Shown: positions 1-8,741, numbered from the stretch's first letter. The stretch: 64,000 bases of DNA from Bacillota bacterium (GCA_023412665.1 JAEZCA010000068.1:1-64000), one strand, 5' to 3'. Program-made: numbers and translations. The notes: generated from the letters alone by a model not told the origin.

Positions 1-362
1 TAGGGAAAATACTGAGGAAACTATGTGAATGGAAGGGCGTAACCATACTCGAAGCCGAAGCGTGTCCGGACCACATACATATGCTAGTTAAAATACCACC
101 GAAAATAAGTGTATCCAGTTTCATGGGGTACCTAAAGGGAAAAAGCAGTTTAATGATATTCGATCAGCATGCGAACTTGAAATACAAGTATGGGAATCGA
201 GAATTTTAGTGTAGAGGATATTATGTGGATACGGTAGGAAAAAACAAAAAGGCAATACAGGAATATATAAAGAATTAATTACAAGAGGACTTAGCATATG
301 ATCAAATGAGTATAAAAGAATTGGTAGACCCGTTTACGGGTGAGCCAGTAAAAAAGCAATAA
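1..362 (+). pseudogene. tnpA: IS200/IS605-family Y1 transposase (TnpA), 5' cut by window edge and interrupted by two stops
   Basis: Reading codons that start at multiples of three gives the C-terminal two thirds of an IS200-type TnpA. The HUH metal motif is seen as PDHIHML (bases 66-86). The conserved GYYVDTVGKN stretch with the catalytic tyrosine region lies around bases 216-245. Two in-frame stops interrupt it: TAG at 207-209, where the family usually has Trp (EFWCRGYY), and TAA at 276-278, where Gln is usual. Both look like single-base decay. The frame reopens after each stop and ends naturally at 360-362 (DPFTGEPVKKQ). The transposase is therefore inactive. The 5' part lies outside the window. 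Confidence 0.85.
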
Positions 363-486
363 ATAAGCCGCTTTAGCGGCTGCTTGTAAACCTTTGCGGT
401 TGGCGGACTATTTGTAGGGCTTTCAGCCCTGCCAGTATTATGCCCTTACAGGGCAAGAGCAAACCGCCGGCTAAGCCGGCGGTTAT
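363..486. mobile_element. Right-end region of the IS200-like element with four hairpins
   Basis: Directly after the transposase stop there are four short GC-rich palindromes: GCCGC/GCGGC (367-380), AGGGC/GCCCT (416-430), TGCCCT/AGGGCA (441-455) and CCGCCGGC/GCCGGCGG (464-482). Subterminal hairpins are the recognition sites of IS200/IS605 single-strand transposases, so this is read as the element's right end. Four in a row is more than the usual one; some may instead act as transcription terminators. The exact outer boundary cannot be set from one copy. Confidence 0.5.
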
Positions 487-498
487 GATTACATACAT

Positions 499-562
499 TA
501 TAACGAGGCGATAAATGTCACTCGCCTCGTTAAAAACATCTGATGTTTATTGAAGTGTTATA
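499..562 (+). repeat. Dispersed palindromic repeat, copy a (short form)
   Basis: TATAACGAGGCG...CGCCTCGTTA forms the family hairpin and is followed by a short remnant ending GAAGTGTTATA. The right end runs over the ferritin stop codon (minus strand, 558-560). It belongs to the same family as the copies near 13.9, 17.8, 22.6, 24.4, 38.4 and 48.8 kb. Confidence 0.7.
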
Positions 563-1070
563 GTACCAATGACGGCGGGGCATATATACGTGCCTTCATT
601 TCACTGTTGAGCATATAAAGTCCCTTGGGGTCACTGCCAAACAGATCGAATTTCTTTATATTGTCATCCGCATTCTTTTCTTCTTCGCCCTGCTCCTTTA
701 CAAACCAGTCAAGGAACTGGACAGTGCGGAAATCATTGATTTTGCTTGCTTCTGCATAAATATTGTTTATTGATGCTGTGACATACTGTTCATGCTCCAG
801 GGATTTAACCAGCGGGCCTTTGAAATCGGTGTAGCTCATACCAGGAGCTGCGATCTCTGTAAGATGGACCGATTCGCCGTTATTCAGCAGGTACTGGCGT
901 ATAAGCATTGCATGATCTCTTTCCTCCTGAGTCTGTACATAAAACCAGTTCTCATAGCCATCAAGATTATTGTCCGAATAATAATTTGCCATCTCCAAAT
1001 AGAGGTATGCGGAAAAAAGCTCCTTGTTGATCTGTTCGTTGAGCAGTTTTGCTACTGTTTTGTTCAGCAT
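558..1070 (-). CDS. ftnA: Ferritin (non-heme iron storage protein)
   Basis: This is a 170-residue ferritin that oxidises Fe(II) and stores it in a 24-subunit shell in the cytoplasm. With the start at 1070 the ferroxidase residues E17, E50, H53, E94 and Q127 fall at exactly the positions known for bacterial FtnA, which strongly supports this start. An ATG three codons upstream (1079) touches the Shine-Dalgarno GGAAAGG, leaving no spacing, whereas 1070 lies nine bases from it. The gene stands alone. An inverted repeat GTAACA-N5-TGTTAC (1141-1157) lies upstream and could be an operator. Iron and oxygen defence is the expected role in an anaerobe. Confidence 0.95.
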   Translation of the reverse strand: MLNKTVAKLLNEQINKELFSAYLYLEMANYYSDNNLDGYENWFYVQTQEERDHAMLIRQYLLNNGESVHLTEIAAPGMSYTDFKGPLVKSLEHEQYVTASINNIYAEASKINDFRTVQFLDWFVKEQGEEEKNADDNIKKFDLFGSDPKGLYMLNSEMKARIYAPPSLVL

Positions 1071-1140
1071 GATATTCATCCTTTCCGGTTGATCTTTTAT
1101 ACTTAAATAATATCATATATTTTCCCGAAAATTATTCTTT

Positions 1141-1157
1141 GTAACATGTTTTGTTAC
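1141..1157. promoter_or_regulatory. Operator-like inverted repeat upstream of ferritin
   Basis: This is a perfect 6-bp inverted repeat, GTAACA and TGTTAC, separated by five bases, about 70 bp upstream of the ferritin start. It does not match the PerR or Fur consensus as I know them. Regulation by a dimeric repressor or activator is inferred from symmetry and position only. Confidence 0.35.
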
Positions 1158-1273
1158 TAATGAAGAAGGTTTAGGGAATAAAAAACGACAGGCCTGCCTC
1201 TCAAATATTTCACTTCTCACTGTTCATCCTATTCTTGTAACATCCCACTCATTTATATTGCTCTACCGTATCT

Positions 1274-3553
1274 TTACCATGTAACAGATTCGATGTGATC
1301 TGCCGGTGACCTGTCAGCTATATTACTGCCGGACAAACGTAACTCATTAAGACTTCTAAGCCCTTTCAGGCTGCTGATATCGGAGATCTCATTTCCATTA
1401 AGCAACAGGACTTCAAGCTGATTGAGCGTCTGCAGGCTGCTGATGTCCTTGATTTCATTGTATTCCAGATTAAGCTCCCTCAGCATTGACAACTCCTTCA
1501 CAGGGCTTAAATCACTTATATTATTATCCGACAGATTCAGGGATTCAAGGCTGGAAAGTCCGCCAAGGGCTTTTATTTCGCTGATGCTGTTGCGTGAAGC
1601 ATCAAGGAACTTCAGATTTTGCTTTCCTTCAAGACTGCTTATATCGCTGATCATATTGTTCCTGACATTTAGTGTCTCGAGGCTTGACAAGCTTTTCAGG
1701 CTGCTGATATCATTTATTTTATTACTGTTCATGTAAAGCTCCCTGAGTTTTGTTAATCCGCCAAGGGCGCTGATGTCTGTGATATTGTTAATGGATATAT
1801 CCAGCAGTTCAAGCTTCGATAATTCTTTAAGAGTGCTGATATCTGAAATATTGCTTGATTCAAGGTACAGACATGTGAGATTCTTTAAGTGCAGGAGATC
1901 CTCAAGATTCTCGATATCCATGCCAGTCAGGTCCAATCCTGTCACTCGGGCTGCATCGCTTGGATAGATATCGTCGATCGGTTTGAAAAGCAATTTTCTG
2001 ACGGCTGATTCGATATTTTTATCCGTCCAGACTATTGTTTCCTGCTGTGCATGGTCTGGTGCGGCTTTCGGATCAGGCAACGTATTTGGTGCGAACATAT
2101 ATGTGTTCTTTCTGAAATTGAAATCTTCAATTGCTTCTTTTTTGCTTTTTTCTCCCTTTATATATGAATCGATAGCTTCTTTCCAATAATAGAATGTATA
2201 ATTGACATTAAGTTTTCCCATCGGCTGCTTTAGTGCTTCATATACTATAGTGTTTATGTTTTGTCCGCCAAGAATATCACGGCTGCCGTCGGTATTTTTC
2301 AAAACCGTTCCGGAGATGACGGACATTTTTTTCTCACCAAAGGGGGATTCATTATCTTGGGTACCATTTGCCAAGCTGTATTGGAGCCCTTCTTCAGAGC
2401 AGTCGAGGGTCATCCACTCGACCAGGGGCCCCAGCAGATCCTTGTTGGGAGAGTCTTTGTTGACAAAGATCCCTGCATTATCATACCGAGCACTAAACGG
2501 TGGCAGACATACTGCCCAATTGCCGGAGGTTTCGCCCAGATCAATATATTCGAAGAGCTCGCTGTCAGTTACGATGCCGAATACTTTATTGCCATCTCCT
2601 TTCAGGTCGTTATACCATTGATCGGTCCAGGTCCTGGTGTCCCCGATGAAGCCATTATCAAACAGCTGCTTTGATACATCCATATATTCCTCCCACATCG
2701 GATCGATGCCATTGACCGAGACTGGGTCCTGAGCTGCAGAGGAGGTGCATGTGCCTATCATATCCGAGAGACCCTCAAAACCAGGTACTATATAGTATCC
2801 ATGCTTTTTCAAGGTTCTGGCTGCCTCAAAAAACTTATCCCATTTTTGAGTGCCCCCTCCGATCATACCGCCTATTACTTCCGGGTCATCCGTCCCCCAC
2901 ACATCCCTGGCGATGGAACGCCGATATAGAAACACGCTGGTTTGTGTAATGTAAGGTAGAGCAATTATCTCCCCGTCCGGATTGCGTCCTGCATCGAGGA
3001 TACATAAAGGAATATCGGCTTTTTTTACAGCAGCGTCGACATCGATCCCAAGCTCCTTGTAAGTACATGCGTATCTTGAATAATCTCCTTTGACATAATG
3101 TTGTGCATATATGCCGTTGACCATATAAATATCAACAGCGCCGTCACCGTTTATCAGCGAATCATTGAGCATGGATATAATATCCGGAGTACTATAATGT
3201 GTGCCATCGTCAAAGAAATTTATTTCATATTTGTAATTCCAGTGCTTCTGTTCATATTTTCTGATTGCTGTATGTATATGATATCGTCCTTCCGTAAGGT
3301 ATATGTTGATTTGCCTTTTGTCACTTGATGCAGGTGATTCTTTATCCGCAGTTGTTTGCGTTTCTGCCGATGTATTTTTGCTTTCATCCGCAGTTTTGGA
3401 GGTGGCCTGCTCCTCATCTGATGCCTGTACAGCCATTGGAGCGGATGTATCGCTGAAAGGATTGTATATCATCAGCAAGGCAAAAACTGAAACTGTTAGG
3501 ATGCATATGGTACAAATCACGGTATACTTTATCACTGAATGCTTAAGCTTCAT
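1274..3553 (-). CDS. Solute-binding protein fused to C-terminal leucine-rich repeats, membrane-anchored
   Basis: The protein has about 759 residues. The chosen ATG (3553) follows AGGGGGAAAA; an upstream in-frame TTG lies before that site. Order of parts: an N-terminal hydrophobic segment (about 8-30) without a lipobox Cys; a Ser/Thr/Lys-rich linker to about 80; an extracellular solute-binding fold of the type found in ABC sugar importers (about 80-500, with a typical ALPYITQTSVFLYRR stretch); then about nine 22-residue leucine-rich repeats of the internalin/SDS22 type (about 525-755), with recurring NxIxDISxLxxLxxLxxL. No permease or ATPase genes lie nearby, so it may be a surface receptor rather than an importer component. 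The ligand is unknown. The fusion looks real: the frame is continuous with no break in base usage. Confidence 0.8.
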   Translation of the reverse strand: MKLKHSVIKYTVICTICILTVSVFALLMIYNPFSDTSAPMAVQASDEEQATSKTADESKNTSAETQTTADKESPASSDKRQINIYLTEGRYHIHTAIRKYEQKHWNYKYEINFFDDGTHYSTPDIISMLNDSLINGDGAVDIYMVNGIYAQHYVKGDYSRYACTYKELGIDVDAAVKKADIPLCILDAGRNPDGEIIALPYITQTSVFLYRRSIARDVWGTDDPEVIGGMIGGGTQKWDKFFEAARTLKKHGYYIVPGFEGLSDMIGTCTSSAAQDPVSVNGIDPMWEEYMDVSKQLFDNGFIGDTRTWTDQWYNDLKGDGNKVFGIVTDSELFEYIDLGETSGNWAVCLPPFSARYDNAGIFVNKDSPNKDLLGPLVEWMTLDCSEEGLQYSLANGTQDNESPFGEKKMSVISGTVLKNTDGSRDILGGQNINTIVYEALKQPMGKLNVNYTFYYWKEAIDSYIKGEKSKKEAIEDFNFRKNTYMFAPNTLPDPKAAPDHAQQETIVWTDKNIESAVRKLLFKPIDDIYPSDAARVTGLDLTGMDIENLEDLLHLKNLTCLYLESSNISDISTLKELSKLELLDISINNITDISALGGLTKLRELYMNSNKINDISSLKSLSSLETLNVRNNMISDISSLEGKQNLKFLDASRNSISEIKALGGLSSLESLNLSDNNISDLSPVKELSMLRELNLEYNEIKDISSLQTLNQLEVLLLNGNEISDISSLKGLRSLNELRLSGSNIADRSPADHIESVTW

Positions 3554-3811
3554 TTTTCCCCCTGACAAACTTGAGCAGCATAAAAATGAAGGACTAAGAT
3601 TGTAGTCATTTACACTATATATTTTACCATAAATAGAAAAACAATCATATAATTGTTTGGCGATACGCTCCCGAAAAAAAGACTCATAACAGCAGAAATC
3701 CGTCTACTTATTATCCTCAAAAACAACTGATATACTTGTTTAACAGGGAAGGATAATTTGACGCCTACAACACTGCAAATTAAATTATGAAAATTGGGGG
3801 ATATAATTGAC

Positions 3812-4771
3812 ATGAATGTAAAGAAGAAAATATGCACATTGTTGATTGCCGCTGTCTGTATGACGGCAATATCGGGCTGTGGAAACGGACAGAAAGAGAC
3901 ACCTGTTTCAGACGCTGAATCGGTGCCGGCAGAACAAATTTCATCTGCAGCAGAGACTGCCGGATCAGACGCAACAACAGTGACACCGGATAGTTTACCG
4001 ACAAATGAAACTGATAAGGGTGCGGCTCCCGATGGGAAAATCGAAACATCTGCGTCCGAGGATCCAAAGGATGAACTGCAATGGGATACGGAAACACTGA
4101 AAAATGAGACGGGAAAGACTTTGATAAGGTGTATAGGCAATCAAAGAGGAGGCGACGGACATGTCAGCTTTGGAATAGTTTCCGCAAGGGGGACTACAAT
4201 ACTGGCGGATCCTATTTATTCGACCAAAGACAGAGGATATATAAAGACTGATATCATTACTGTATCGCATACTCACAGTGATCATTACAATCAAAAGCTG
4301 CAAACTAAAATGAAGGATTATGCGAGGCTTTCCTATTTTACTCCCGAGAGCTTCACCGTGGAAGACGTGAATGTTATAGGAGTTACTGCATCACATTCAT
4401 CGGATCCGATCAATGAATCGCGGCCGAGCAACGTGATATATGTCTATGAACTTGATGGTATCAGGATAGCCCACATGGGGGATATGGGACAGGATGAGCT
4501 TACTGCGGAGCAGCTTGAGAAGCTGGGACAGCTGGATATCATTTTCACTGTAATCACCAACGCACCAAATTTCGGTTCATCAACAGAGAAGAACATAAAA
4601 ATCATACAGCAGTTGAATCCAAGAATCGTAGTCCCAACACACTACTCGCAGGATGTGATTGCAGAAACGATAAAGGCTCTGGAGGTCAAAGAGTGTGAGA
4701 GTGCTACCGAACTGGTAATCAGCAAGGATGAGCTGAAGGATATGACAATGAGGTTCATCATTGTAGAATAA
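3812..4771 (+). CDS. Metallo-beta-lactamase-fold lipoprotein (UlaG-like metal-dependent hydrolase)
   Basis: This is a 319-residue lipoprotein. The signal peptide ends in a lipobox, AISGC, with the lipidated Cys at 23. A Thr/Ser/Ala-rich spacer runs to about 105, followed by a compact metallo-beta-lactamase domain. The HTHSDH metal motif is at 153-158, GDMGQ follows at mid-domain and THYS (His about 277) near the end. These features fit the UlaG-like branch of metal-dependent hydrolases rather than true beta-lactamases. It is placed outside the membrane by its lipid anchor; the substrate is unknown. The start at 3812 follows GGGGGAT with good spacing; a TTG further up (3794) overlaps that site. 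It is divergent from the solute-binding/LRR gene. Confidence 0.85.
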   Translation: MNVKKKICTLLIAAVCMTAISGCGNGQKETPVSDAESVPAEQISSAAETAGSDATTVTPDSLPTNETDKGAAPDGKIETSASEDPKDELQWDTETLKNETGKTLIRCIGNQRGGDGHVSFGIVSARGTTILADPIYSTKDRGYIKTDIITVSHTHSDHYNQKLQTKMKDYARLSYFTPESFTVEDVNVIGVTASHSSDPINESRPSNVIYVYELDGIRIAHMGDMGQDELTAEQLEKLGQLDIIFTVITNAPNFGSSTEKNIKIIQQLNPRIVVPTHYSQDVIAETIKALEVKECESATELVISKDELKDMTMRFIIVE

Positions 4772-4776
4772 AAAGT

Positions 4777-4805
4777 GGGACGTCTTATGCAATATCAGAC
4801 GTCCC
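4777..4805 (+). terminator. Hairpin after the metallo-beta-lactamase-fold gene
   Basis: A 9-bp perfect stem, GGGACGTCT / AGACGTCCC, starts six bases after the stop. No clear T-run follows, so intrinsic termination may be weak. Confidence 0.5.
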
Positions 4806-4830
4806 TGCCCTTCATCGGGATATAAATCAA

Positions 4831-4839
4831 TTATCCACA
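4831..4839 (+). promoter_or_regulatory. Perfect DnaA box
   Basis: TTATCCACA is an exact match to the high-affinity DnaA box. It ends eight bases before the -35 of the promoter of the MBOAT operon, a position where bound DnaA could touch RNA polymerase. One 9-mer can occur by chance; its position next to a promoter is the reason to note it. Confidence 0.4.
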
Positions 4840-4846
4840 GCCCCAG

Positions 4847-4875
4847 TTGATGAAAAACGCATTATATGTTAGAAT
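4847..4875 (+). promoter_or_regulatory. Probable sigma-A promoter of the MBOAT-FkbH operon
   Basis: TTGATG (4847-4852), 17 bp, TAGAAT (4870-4875). It lies about 55 bases upstream of the chosen MBOAT start. An alternative upstream ATG at 4866 falls between the two promoter boxes and so would not be transcribed from here. Confidence 0.6.
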
Positions 4876-4928
4876 TACAGCGTTCTGAGTATTTTGACCG
4901 GCACTTGAAGGGAAGCAAAAAAGCATAT

Positions 4929-6350
4929 ATGATTTTTTCATCATACACATTCATTTTTATATTTTTACCGATAGTATTTACAGTCTACTATCTTGCCCAG
5001 AGATTTTTGGGGGACAAGCCGGCAAAGCTGTGGCTGGTTGGAGCGTCGCTGTATTTTTATGCTCATGGGAGCCTTGTTTTCTTACCGATCCTGGCAGGTA
5101 CCGTTCTATTCAACTTTATCATCGTCAAGCTGATGAGAAGGTACAGCAGCAGGCCGGTGCTCCGAAAGCTGCTGATGTTGCTGGCAGCCCTGGAGAATCT
5201 CGGATTGCTGTTTTATTTCAAGTACATGAATTTCTTCCTTCAGAATGTCAATTACATAACCGGCAGAGATCAGGTCCTGCTTAAAATAATACTGCCTATA
5301 GGCATTTCCTTTTATACCTTTCAGATATTGTCCCATGTTATTGACACCTACAGAGGGGAGGGCGAGGACAGCACCTTTCTGGAGTTTTCACTGTTTGTGA
5401 CATTCTTTCCCCAGCTTATCGTGGGGCCGATAATCCGGCATGATGATATGCTGGAGCAGATACGCTCCGAAAAAATCCGACGCCTTGATGCCGGCAATAT
5501 TATGAAGGGTATAACACTTTTCTCAATAGGCTGTGCAAAAAAGATACTGATAGCGGACACACTGATATCTCACGCGCAAAACTTTTATAATGTAATGGGA
5601 AACGGCAATTTCTTTGAGGCCTGGGGGGCGGTTCTGGCCTATACCTTCGCCTATTATTTTGATTTCTCGGGATATGTGGATATGGCCCTGGGACTTGGCC
5701 TGTTTTTCAATATCAGGCTGCCGGAGAATTTCAATTCACCATATAAGGCGCGTAATTTTGCTGATTTCTGGAGAAGGTGGAACATCAGTGTTTCGACCTT
5801 TTTCAATGATTATGTTTTCAGAAGGATATTCAAATTTGGAAACGGTATACCAAAGCTGATACTGGCCACACTCGTGACATTTATTGTATCCGGCCTGTGG
5901 CATGGTGCCAGCTGGCATTATGTATTCTGGGGACTGGCAAATGGGATACTGGTCTGCTTCGCCAATATTATGACTCTGAAGCGGAAGAAGCTGCCGTTTT
6001 TTCCGGCGTGGGCTCTTACATTTTTCTTTGTGCTGCTGACCAGGGTGCTTTTTGATGCAAACGGTATGACCCAGGCAATAAATGTTTACAGGACAATGCT
6101 TGATATAAGGCCAGCGATAACGGGTTTTGCCGCCTTCCTTGGGATGGGTCTGACTTATGTGAAGGACAATTGGCTTGTGACCGCCCTTGTAATAATCGGC
6201 GCGTGCATCAGCTTTTTTGCGCCTAACAGCCGGGAGATGCTGGAGGACAGGGAGCCAAGATGGTATCATGCTGCTTTCAGTGGGGTGTTGATAACTCTGT
6301 CGCTGTTTTTTATGGGAGGTGTGTCAAACTTCCTGTACTTTCAGTTCTGA
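4929..6350 (+). CDS. MBOAT-family membrane O-acyltransferase (AlgI/DltB-like)
   Basis: This is a polytopic membrane protein of about 473 residues. It begins MIFSSYTFIFIFLPIVF, the standard opening of AlgI/DltB-type MBOAT proteins, and contains the conserved catalytic-His stretch LWHGASWHYVFWG. Such enzymes move an acyl group from a carrier inside the cell to a polymer outside. The upstream ATG at 4866 is less likely: family starts match 4929 and the promoter lies between. It is first in a four-gene operon with an SGNH/deacetylase fusion, an acyl carrier protein and an FkbH-like enzyme. The layout parallels dltB-dltD-dltC, so the acyl donor is probably the ACP rather than acetyl-CoA. Confidence 0.9.
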   Translation: MIFSSYTFIFIFLPIVFTVYYLAQRFLGDKPAKLWLVGASLYFYAHGSLVFLPILAGTVLFNFIIVKLMRRYSSRPVLRKLLMLLAALENLGLLFYFKYMNFFLQNVNYITGRDQVLLKIILPIGISFYTFQILSHVIDTYRGEGEDSTFLEFSLFVTFFPQLIVGPIIRHDDMLEQIRSEKIRRLDAGNIMKGITLFSIGCAKKILIADTLISHAQNFYNVMGNGNFFEAWGAVLAYTFAYYFDFSGYVDMALGLGLFFNIRLPENFNSPYKARNFADFWRRWNISVSTFFNDYVFRRIFKFGNGIPKLILATLVTFIVSGLWHGASWHYVFWGLANGILVCFANIMTLKRKKLPFFPAWALTFFFVLLTRVLFDANGMTQAINVYRTMLDIRPAITGFAAFLGMGLTYVKDNWLVTALVIIGACISFFAPNSREMLEDREPRWYHAAFSGVLITLSLFFMGGVSNFLYFQF

Positions 6351-6442
6351 CGGCTGGAAAACAGGATGTTGAGAGCTCAGACAGGCTGATACAGTCGGAA
6401 TGAGCAGAATCGGAAAATATTTGCGGAGAGGGTCCAGGGACA

Positions 6443-8380
6443 GTGGAGAAGAAGCAGGCTATAAGTTTTAAAAAATGGATCGCAGTTTTTATAGTAACAG
6501 TTGTTGTTATAGGTGCTTTGATATGTGGACTCAATGCGCTTGTCGACCCCTTTGGCATTTTCGGGGATGTTGCTTTTAACTGGTATGCATATGATATGAC
6601 ACAGAATCCCAGAGCCGCTAAGATAGCATATCTCGATAAGAACTACGAAAAGTATGACTCGTACATCATAGGTTGTTCAAAGACAGGATCATATTCGACC
6701 GAAGCGCTGAACAAGTATTACGGCGGTGCCAGCTTCTACAATATGCTTATGTATGGCGGGGACATGTACGATATCGAGCTGACCGCCAAATATATACTGG
6801 AAAACTATAATGTAAAAAACATAGTGATAAATATGGGGCTTGAGGAAACGGTAAGGTATGACACACAGGCTGATGAAATGAAGAGCAACCTCCATGCAAA
6901 GGTTGACGGTTCGTGGCAGCCGGCATACTATGGAAAATATCTTTTTGCAAACCCATCCTATGCATTTTCCAAAATAGCGGCCTGGTACATGGACGGTTAC
7001 CTTGTGAATGAAAATGATGTATTTCTACCCGAATCAGGGGCCTATGACAAGTCTGTCAGAGATGTGGAGCATGTGGGCAGTCTTAACGATTTTCTGACAG
7101 AGTATCCGAGCTTTAAAACCGTTCTGAAAAAAGAAAAACTTGACGCAAAGGACAAGTGCCTTGATTCTGTCCGGCGGATAAAGGAGATGTGTGATGAAAA
7201 AGGTGTCTCCTTCAGGATGATAATATCACCGATATTCCACACCGAAATGGATATTTATGATAAAGTCCAGCTGGAGGAGTTCTTGACGGGGCTTTCACAG
7301 ATAACTGATTACTGGGACTTTTCAGGATATACTTCTGTAAGCTTTGAGCCAAGGTACTTTTATGATACCTACCACTTCAGGAATGCGGTAGGGAATATGG
7401 TGCTGGCCAAAGTATTTGGTGATGAAAGCATATATTTTCCTGCGGATATCGGTCGGCATGTAACTGCGGATAATATCTCAGAGCATATATCTTCTTACTT
7501 TGGAAGCGCTGCTGCCGACGAAAACGGGGGAGGCGGCGTGAACAGCGACAGCGGAAGCAATAGTACCGACAATGTGAAAAACAGTGCTTCTCAAACGGCG
7601 GCATACAGTTGCAATGTTCCGGTCCTTATGTATCACCACTTGGACAGTGCAGCGACAAATGATGCCATTATGACTCCTGAGAGGTTCGAGGAACACATGG
7701 CTGCTCTCTCGGATGCCGGTTACTCAGCGATTTCCCTAACTCAGCTTCTCGATTATGTGGACAAAGGCCTGGAAATGCCGGAAAACCCTGTGCTGATCAC
7801 TTTTGACGACGGCTATGCAAGCAATTATGAATTGGCATATCCGATTCTGGAGAAGTATAATATGAAGGCAGTGATAAATGTTATAGGAGTCACAACTGGA
7901 AAGGATAGCTACAAGGATACGGGCGCCGCTATAATACCGCATTTCACATATGAGGAGGCCCGGGAGATGGCTGAAAGCGGTGTCATTGAGATACAGAGCC
8001 ACAGCTTTGATATGCATAACACCGAGGCACTCGATGAAGATTACAGGCAGGGTGTGTATAAAAAAGCCGGAGAGACCGATGAAGAATATATAGAAGCCTT
8101 CTGCAGCGATTTTAAGAGATCGGAAAAGGAAATATTAGATAATACAGGCAACAGGGTCATATCATACGCATATCCCAATGGCTTTTATACAACTTTGAGC
8201 GAGGTTCTTCTCAGCAGGATGGGTGTCAGGATAACGATGACTGTGGAGGAAGGCATGAACACGGTTATCAAAGGTTTGCCCCAAAGTCTGAGGGCAATGA
8301 AGCGCTACCGGGTGCATGAAGGCATCTCCGGCGAAAAGCTCGTAGAGCGTTTGAAGAAGGACAGCCAAAATGCAGGATAG
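6443..8380 (+). CDS. SGNH-type (DltD/AlgX-like) domain fused to NodB-type polysaccharide deacetylase
   Basis: The protein has 645 residues and starts at GTG after AGGGACA. A single N-terminal membrane helix (about 11-33) anchors it outside. Residues about 70-320 form an SGNH-like acyl-transfer domain: nucleophile region IIGCSKTGSYS (Ser 79) and a late DTYH with D308 and H311 as the Asp-His pair. A Ser/Gly/Asn-rich linker (about 350-385) leads to a NodB deacetylase domain (about 390-640) with PVLMYHHL, TFDDGY (D455/D456) and SHSFDMH, which are metal and catalytic motifs. One chain thus carries a candidate acyl-adding and a deacetylating activity for surface glycans. It follows the MBOAT gene by 92 bp. 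DltD and AlgX/AlgJ proteins act with MBOAT partners, which supports joint action. Confidence 0.85.
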   Translation: MEKKQAISFKKWIAVFIVTVVVIGALICGLNALVDPFGIFGDVAFNWYAYDMTQNPRAAKIAYLDKNYEKYDSYIIGCSKTGSYSTEALNKYYGGASFYNMLMYGGDMYDIELTAKYILENYNVKNIVINMGLEETVRYDTQADEMKSNLHAKVDGSWQPAYYGKYLFANPSYAFSKIAAWYMDGYLVNENDVFLPESGAYDKSVRDVEHVGSLNDFLTEYPSFKTVLKKEKLDAKDKCLDSVRRIKEMCDEKGVSFRMIISPIFHTEMDIYDKVQLEEFLTGLSQITDYWDFSGYTSVSFEPRYFYDTYHFRNAVGNMVLAKVFGDESIYFPADIGRHVTADNISEHISSYFGSAAADENGGGGVNSDSGSNSTDNVKNSASQTAAYSCNVPVLMYHHLDSAATNDAIMTPERFEEHMAALSDAGYSAISLTQLLDYVDKGLEMPENPVLITFDDGYASNYELAYPILEKYNMKAVINVIGVTTGKDSYKDTGAAIIPHFTYEEAREMAESGVIEIQSHSFDMHNTEALDEDYRQGVYKKAGETDEEYIEAFCSDFKRSEKEILDNTGNRVISYAYPNGFYTTLSEVLLSRMGVRITMTVEEGMNTVIKGLPQSLRAMKRYRVHEGISGEKLVERLKKDSQNAG

Positions 8381-8504
8381 TTGATAGGGCCGGGTATGGG
8401 AGTAATACAGATATAGCAGGATAGCCGGAATAAGGTATGATACAGAGGTGTATCGTAAAAAGCAGGACAGTATGCTCGAAGTGTAGAGAGAAGGGATGAT
8501 ATCT

Positions 8505-8741
8505 ATGGATACAAGAGAAAGAATAATGGAGTTCTTTAAAGGCCGCAGCAGGGCTGATGACCTGAAATATGATACGGACCTGTTCAAGGGAGGCTTTATC
8601 AATTCGCTGTTTGCACTTGAAATGGTGGTATTTCTTGAAGATACCTTCAAAATAAAGATAAAGAACAAGGAAATAAACGAAAAAAACTTCAGGACTGTTG
8701 ACAGTATTGCGGAAGTTGTGGAAAGAGCGAAACAAAAATAG
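8505..8741 (+). CDS. Acyl carrier protein of the MBOAT-FkbH operon
   Basis: This is a 78-residue carrier protein. The phosphopantetheine site is GGFINSLFALEMV with Ser 34; the usual Asp before Ser is Asn, as in some dedicated carriers. The start is set at 8505 because GAGAGAAGGG abuts an in-frame ATG at 8496, which leaves that one no spacing. It ends 18 bp before the FkbH-like gene. A dedicated ACP next to FkbH and MBOAT genes points to a carrier for the acyl unit used by this operon, not fatty acid synthesis. A candidate activating enzyme (AcpS) is encoded at 33.6 kb. Confidence 0.9.
   Translation: MDTRERIMEFFKGRSRADDLKYDTDLFKGGFINSLFALEMVVFLEDTFKIKIKNKEINEKNFRTVDSIAEVVERAKQK

Noticed and set aside
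363..486. Hairpin series as a rho-independent terminator array only
   Set aside because: Its position straight after an IS200 transposase and lack of T-runs fit an IS end better, though terminator activity is not excluded.
1422..1967. Repeated DNA opposite the LRR region as a possible tandem repeat or CRISPR
   Set aside because: The periodicity is 66 bp, from coding of 22-residue leucine-rich repeats, with diverged units; no identical repeats with spacers exist anywhere in the window.
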